From: Tolypeutes matacus
Taxonomy: Eukaryota > Chordata > Mammalia > Cingulata > Chlamyphoridae
NCBI GenBank assembly: GCA_026826555.1
Contig: JAKSZT010038955.1
Location: 304,357-368,356 of the forward strand
Reading direction: 5' to 3'
DNA: 64,000 bases
This document shows positions 58,296 through 64,000 of this stretch, one piece after another (the stretch's first letter is position 1; each line of letters begins with the position of its first letter). The notes under the pieces were generated by a model. It was not told the DNA's origin and did not search any database. It saw only the letters and a program-made list of their open reading frames with translations. The translations under genes were made by a program, and so were the position numbers.

Positions 58296-61230
58296 GACAA
58301 CACCCAAGTTAAAATAATTAATACAGCCCAATATATACTAAAATGGTGCCTCAAGGAATGAAACCTGCTATATAAAATGTACAGAAATGATTATAATCCT
58401 TACTGCATCTCCACTTATTAGCACTATCTGGACTGCCATTAAATTTGGAAAGAATTAATGGCAACTCATGATGGATTATTATAACCATATGCCATGATTC
58501 TATTCATTATGATACCCATACTCAAACTTACTGTAATTATTGATTCCTGTCATTGCACAGCTGAAAAACATTTTGCTCATATATATTTGGGAAATCTAAT
58601 CTGTTGATTGCACATTTCAACAAACTTTTAATTGCAAACTAATGAACTTTTTTAATAAAAGAACCTGTATATAATCAGTAAATATAAAATACAAAATAAC
58701 CATGAAATCACTGAAAATTACAAGAATACAATTTTTTATAAACCTAAATCTGTACAAAACAAACAGTGAACCTTAATGTAAACTATGGACTAAAGTTAAT
58801 ACTATAATTATAATAATATTTTTAATCAATTGCAACAAAAGTAACACACTAATACATACTGTTAATAATACTTAAACCTATGTGGGGGCAATATATATGG
58901 GAAATTTGTATTTTCTACATATATATATATAAACCTTTGACTGAACTAATACTATATATTAAAATATATAATATTATAAATAAATATGAATATATTATAT
59001 TTTATCATTATCCTTGAACAAATATATTTAGCAAATATAAGTACTATTAGATTTAAATTTGAATATTAAACACTGTATTGTGTCCAGAAATAAACACTGA
59101 ATTCAGTGTTTATTTGTGTTGCACTGCTTATGGTTTTATTTTCATGATATTCTGTTAGAATCACTCATATTTGTCTTTTTCATCCATGTACGTATGGCAG
59201 CTGTACTTTTTGGTTCACTTGAGAGTTCCTTTAACAGACCCCACCAGGTAGATGTTTCCACTACCAACTACTCCACTGGTAACAATGGAACTACACTTTC
59301 TTTCATAAAAAAAACCCACAGAGACACCTCCAGGATGACTTCTGTAGCTGTCCCTTTAATGCAAATTCTACAAGATCATATCAGCCTCAATTGACATTTG
59401 ATGGACAGATCCTGGTCCACCTGCTCTTAAAATTTCAGTTAACAATTTTAACAATTTCTCCCCCAGAGCAAGATACCTGCATGAGATGACAAAATGTCCA
59501 CTCCACCTTTTGAGGCCCCCCGCTATGCTACTCACCTCAGGACCCACACTGCATCCTGAACATTGAAGACTCTTTTTAAGACCACTCACCAAGACTAAGA
59601 AAGGAAATAATTTTGTGGGATTCACTATAAATGATAAAACATTTTTGTATGCAAATGTTTTGAAATAAATAAAAGTTTGTGAATATATCTAACAACATAA
59701 AAACCTACAAAGAAATGACAACAACAGCAACAACAACAACAACAAAAACAGGTTGCAATAGTTAAATTTGCCCTGGAACTTTTCCTATCCTGTCCTGGCT
59801 AATGGGTGATAAGTAACATGGCCCCACCAACCTCAAACACCCAATCCTGGCAACATCATATCTACATCCCCATAGAAGGCTGCAGAACTTCTCCCACAGC
59901 TAGTCCAGGCTTTCTTACTGGACATGAGTAGACACACACTTGTCTCCAAGGTGGTGAAGTATTTGTTCAAGAATAGAAACCTCTCAATGAGCAAGTTAAT
60001 CCCCAATTTTCCACCAGAATTCCCAGAGTTAAATATATTTGGTTTGGAAGGAATATTTTGAAAACACATGTGGTTTGAACATGAATCATTATATAAGAAA
60101 TGAAAATTGCTTTTTCCTGACAGTGCTGTGCATGAGGAACAGAGAATTATTTTTCCCTTTAGCGTATGATAAAATAAATGTGTGAGCATAGTCATGGAGA
60201 GTGTAGGGAAAGAAAACCAGAGTTCTTAGACAAATGACCATCTGGGAGCAGTCACTTCATAGAGCTATTATTCTGTTTTTTGTGCATTGTAGTCATCACA
60301 TGGAACAACAAGGACACATCCCATAAAACTTGGTCCAATCCTCAGAAATCACTACACACCAGGGGCTTTCTGCAAAGCATCAGGTGACACATGAAAGTTT
60401 GAGTATCATAGGAGAGCAACAGGATATTAACATCTCACTTTGACCAAACAACCACTATCTGCATGGATAGGATTGGAAATTTGTATTTCCCACCTGGTCT
60501 TACACACACAGGACAGAGGAGAGGACCCCAGACAGTGGTGAGAGAGGAAGTCCCTCCCCTCAGCCTCCCACAGGTGCCTGTACCAGCCACAGCCTGAGCC
60601 ACAACCTGAGGTCCATGTAATGTGTCTGAGGCTTGGGGTGTAGACCTCAGAGATCACAACATCCATGGACAGGGAACAAAAGTAGAAAAGAGAAATTGAG
60701 AAGAAAGAGTAAGGGGATATTGGGTAATCAAACAAATGGATCAATTAATCTGATGTGCAAATATATATATATATATATATATATATTTGTAAGAGTGCAA
60801 TTTGAAATCCATTACAATCTAGACCCTGGAGTAACCTCTCTCTTGTTCCTCATGTTAATCACAGTGTCTTTATGGGGACTCTTACTGGGTTCTCTGCCTT
60901 TGGTCTCACTGTGAAAGATTCACAGGATGTCTTGAGCTATCAGAATTCTGAACCTGCCAAGCATTGGCAGGTTCCTTCTCTCTTCATAAGGAAGAGTGAC
61001 TGATTTTGTAGGTGATTGGGCTTCATTCTGTTGTAAGTTCTGGTATTGATTATCACAGTGATAAGTAAAGGATGATCAATCTAGACATGCTCCCTGCAGA
61101 AACATTTAACTGGAGAAGAAGCCCCAGACTCTGACAGGACACCAACCCTTGGTCACCTTCCTGCACCTGCTCCTGCAGATGCTCCTTGTGCTCAGTGGGT
61201 TCTCAGCATCCCCTTTTGGCCACCCCACAG
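58296..61230. other. Intergenic DNA
   Basis: Very AT-rich to about 59100, then mixed. It includes two ATGCAAAT words (59359-59366, 59649-59656) without an adjacent V gene, a (caa)n run near 59727-59752 and a (ta)n run at 60762-60786. From about 61080 it is 3' flank of the clan III pseudogene. Confidence 0.5.
60762..60786. repeat. (AT)n microsatellite
   Basis: Uninterrupted at dinucleotides. Confidence 0.95.
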
Positions 61231-61234
61231 TTGT

Positions 61235-61573
61235 GGATTATGTCTGGGTTAGCCTTGCTTTCCCCCACTGTGTGTTTCACTTTGTAATAAAGGACCTTGT
61301 CTTCAGATATCAGGTTGTTCATTTGCAGATACAGCTGGTTCTTGGCATTGTCACTGATGTGGTGAATTTGCCCTTTACAGATACTGCATAATATGTGGTA
61401 TGTCCCCCTACCTCTAATAACTGAGACCCAATCCAGTCCCTCCCCTGTACTGGTGGACCCTGTGCATGTCATAGTCAGTAAAAGTGAATCCCAAGTCTTA
61501 GCAGGAGAGGTGCAGAGCCCTCTGGGCTTCTCATATGGTTATCAGACTCTGCCAGCTGCACATCACACCTCAC
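61235..61573 (-). pseudogene. IGHV pseudogene, clan III (IGHV3-like), with recombination signal
   Basis: The V exon is 61273-61573, starting after a CTGCAG acceptor with L-part 2 GVRC then DVQLAES. CDR1/FR2 read FTFTDYDMHRVHQ (Trp36 to Arg). A frame change follows, then GEGLDWVSVIRGRG and LYLQMNNL (FR3). The second conserved Cys is replaced (LYYKVK). The heptamer CACAGTG is perfect (61266-61272), with a fair nonamer at 61235-61243 and a 22-nt spacer. FR1 has frame disruptions (around the 'EGSAPLLL' translation). No leader exon was recognised upstream. The non-templated loss of Cys104 and Trp36 alone would prevent folding. Confidence 0.85.
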
Positions 61574-62189
61574 CTGCAGACAGACATTAAAACTTCCACA
61601 GTAAACAAAGCCCATAACAAAAGTGCTCCCGAGGGCCCTTGGGATATCTGGACATCATAGACAAGCCACATGACCTTATGAAAGCAACAAAACCTCAGTG
61701 GCCCTCTCTAGGAATATTCCCAATATAACATAGTTATACTCATTTATAAAATCATTAATAATGATATTTTACTCCTTTTATCTGGAACTATAATTTTCAA
61801 TTTACCTGCTAAGTACAGTTCTCAGAGAGTAAAAAGTCTTCAGATTGTCCACATGCTGGTTGAGCCCTGGAACCTCGCAGATATCTGATGAACCCCTACT
61901 ATCCAGTTCCTCAAGCCTCTCCAGCAAAAGGATGAAGATGCATCTGTCCCAACTCCAAAACAGAGAGTATCTTCTAATCCAAATAAATCAATACCACTCC
62001 CTGCCCCATAATATCTTCCTCCCTTCCCAGCCTGAAATAGTCAGAGCAGACATCATCCAAACCCCTCAAGATGGAGGAATGAACAAAAATGGGGGAAGAG
62101 ATGAAACCACTGACCAAAGCTTATATATTATAATTGTTGTTAATTAAGTAAGCTGTAACATTGATAACAATAATTTTTTGAACAAAAAA
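61574..62189. other. Intergenic DNA upstream of the clan III pseudogene
   Basis: A leader exon and octamer were looked for on the minus strand and not found. No other feature seen. Confidence 0.45.
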
Positions 62190-64000
62190 AATGTGCTGAG
62201 GATTCCCAGAGCTGTGGCCGTTCCTTGTGGGACCTGTGGGAATGAAGAGTTTCTCCCTGTTGAGGCAGCACTAGATTTTCCAGGGATCTTGTTTTTTATT
62301 TGCTGTATTTCCTCTTCATTGATTTCCCCTTTCCTGTGTATACCGATTTTGCCTGCCAAAGCTATCTCTTTGCCTACCTTCATCTTTCTATCTTCCACTT
62401 TCTGTTGTTTTTCTTATATTCCACCTCTCTTTGCTTAATCCTGAATTTTTCTGGTTTTTATTTCTAACTTGTCTATCCTGTTTTCTTTCTTTTATTAACT
62501 TTTTTCTTTTTGTCTTTTCTTATCTCTTTCCATCTCTCCTCATCATTATGGCCTTTTAATTCATTCTATATATTTTTCTATATTCAGTGACCCATTCCAT
62601 TGTTAGTACTCCACTTTATTATCCCTTTATTCTACACTGCTTACATGAGTTAAATATTCATTTTCCAAAGTCTTATATGGTTCCTCTTCTAACTTTTACT
62701 ATGATTTTTTACTATGATCCTCTTTCTTTTCTTAACTATTTCATTTTTTCTGGCCCTAATCTTTTTCCTTCAAGGGAACCTAGACAACAGCAAGGAAATA
62801 GAATAGGAGGAACAAAGTGTTAAAGAGAAAACTTAACACACACACACAGAAACTAAATCAATCATAGAGTAGAGAGAGAAACTAATCAACTAAATGAACC
62901 CATCAAGATAAAAAGATGACTAGATAGCAACAAAAAATTACAAACCATACTAAGAAACAGGAAGACATGGCCCAGTCTAATTAACAAACTAAAAACCAGG
63001 AAGAGATGCAGAACATTGAACAACTAATCAAAGCTGTCCAAACAGATATCATAGACCAACTTAATGAAGTGATGGAAGAGATCAAGTATATTAAGAAGAC
63101 ACTGGGAGAACAAACTGAAAAAATTGCAAACATATATAAAAAGGTAACAGATATGATGGTGATGAATTGCAGAGTCCAAGAAATAAAAAAGACACTGGAA
63201 TCACATAATCGCTGATTTGAACAGGCAGAGGAAAAAATTAGCAAGGTGGGAGACAGTACATCTGAAATTAAACTGACAGTAAAATAGATTGATCAAAAGA
63301 TAGAAAAAAACTCAGCAGGGACTTAGGGATTAGACGACAATGACAATGAGCATCCCAGAGGGAGAAAAGAAGGGAAAGATGACAGATGTGTTAGAAGAAA
63401 TTATGGTTGAAAGCTTCCCAACCTATTAAAGGAGATGGATGTACATGTCCAGGAGATGCAGCACACCCTGAATATTATAAATCTCAACAAGCCTATGCCA
63501 AGACATATACTTGTCAAGCTAACCAATGCTCAAGACAAAGAGAAAATTCTGAAAGCATCAAGAGAAAAGAGAACCATCACATAAAAGGGAAGCACAATAA
63601 GATTAAGTGCTGATTTCTCACCTGAAACTGTTGAGGAAAGAAGGCAGTGGTATGAAATAGTTAAGATACTAAAAGAACTTCCAGCCAAGAATTCTCTATC
63701 CAGCAAAACTGGCATTCAAAAGTGATGGAGAGTTCACAATATTCACAGATAAACAGAAACTAAGAGAATATGCCAATAAGAAACCTGCACTTCAAGAAAT
63801 ACTAAAGGGATTTTTGCAGGTTGAAAGGAAAAAGCAGGAGAGAGAGAGTTAGAGGTGATTGCAAGAATAACTAAAAAGACAAATTGAAAATAAAAACAAT
63901 ATATCACATACAAAAACCCAAATAAAACATGGCTAATTTAAGTAATTGCTTGAGAGTAATAGTACTGAATGTTAACAGATTAAACACACCAGTCAAGAGA
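62190..64000 (+). mobile_element. L1 copy, 5' half, continuing beyond the window
   Basis: 5' UTR (about 62190-62915, matching 50179-50387 in its last part) is followed by ORF1 and the first codons of ORF2 (about 63930 onward, resembling the start at 51433). The element is cut by the window edge. The exact 5' end is uncertain. Confidence 0.8.
62916..63852 (+). pseudogene. L1 ORF1, multiply broken
   Basis: The start codon equivalent at 62916 is followed by TAG at codon 4. Later parts align with the ORF1 at 50388: EQLIKAVQTDIIDQLNE (63021 on), a disrupted RRM near 63340, and a C-terminal end at 63600-63850. Several frameshifts and stops are present, so it is older than the copy at 50388. Confidence 0.8.

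Noticed and set aside
1..64000. CRISPR array, phage or bacterial system
   Set aside because: No regular direct repeats with spacers and no prokaryotic gene layout; introns, SINEs, LINEs and IGHV segments show vertebrate DNA.

Overview
The window is vertebrate nuclear DNA, almost certainly from an armadillo or close xenarthran. Genes are split by introns, most of the sequence is retroelement, and three insertions are tRNA-derived SINEs of the type I associate with Dasypus (DAS), two of them with perfect or near-perfect target-site duplications. The species call rests on recognising those SINEs and was not checked by a search.

The locus is an immunoglobulin heavy-chain variable (IGHV) cluster. 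Seven V segments or relics can be traced, all on the minus strand, so the D, J and constant genes should lie beyond the low-coordinate end. Only the segment at 43549-43985 is intact: leader exon, splice sites, V exon and a perfect 23-bp-spacer recombination signal. The others are pseudogenes: clan II-like at 206-667, 5370-5910 and 22754-23210, a relic at about 24835-24900, and clan III (IGHV3-like) at about 3722-4010 and 61266-61573. The first three share leader, intron and a block about 100-300 bp upstream of the leader ATG, so they are tandem-duplication products.

Region by region: 1-7080 holds three V pseudogenes, an MLT1-like LTR and a TA-rich satellite. 7083-12058 is a defective mosaic endogenous retrovirus with a tRNA-Lys primer site, betaretrovirus-like gag and pol pieces, a type-D/gamma-like env and one 3' LTR. 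14540-21420 is old antisense L1 carrying a SINE and a solo LTR. 22700-24900 is a second V cluster. 25340-35030 holds inverted L1 copies and an assembly gap. 36424-41570 is an ERV-L pol split by antisense L1 3' ends, one carrying a second copy of the solo LTR. 42400-44100 contains the intact V gene. 50179-57733 is a nearly complete plus-strand L1 with a roughly 2.4-kb 3' UTR. 57910-58280 is a dimeric SINE. The last part has a clan III V pseudogene and the 5' half of another plus-strand L1 running off the window.

The expected function of the locus is V(D)J recombination. Here it can supply one plausible V segment, and its FR2 is odd (Trp47 to Gly, Arg38 to Cys, extra Cys33). Everything else is decayed V segments or mobile-element sequence. 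I found no CRISPR array, no bacterial-type gene cluster and no stand-alone RNA gene.
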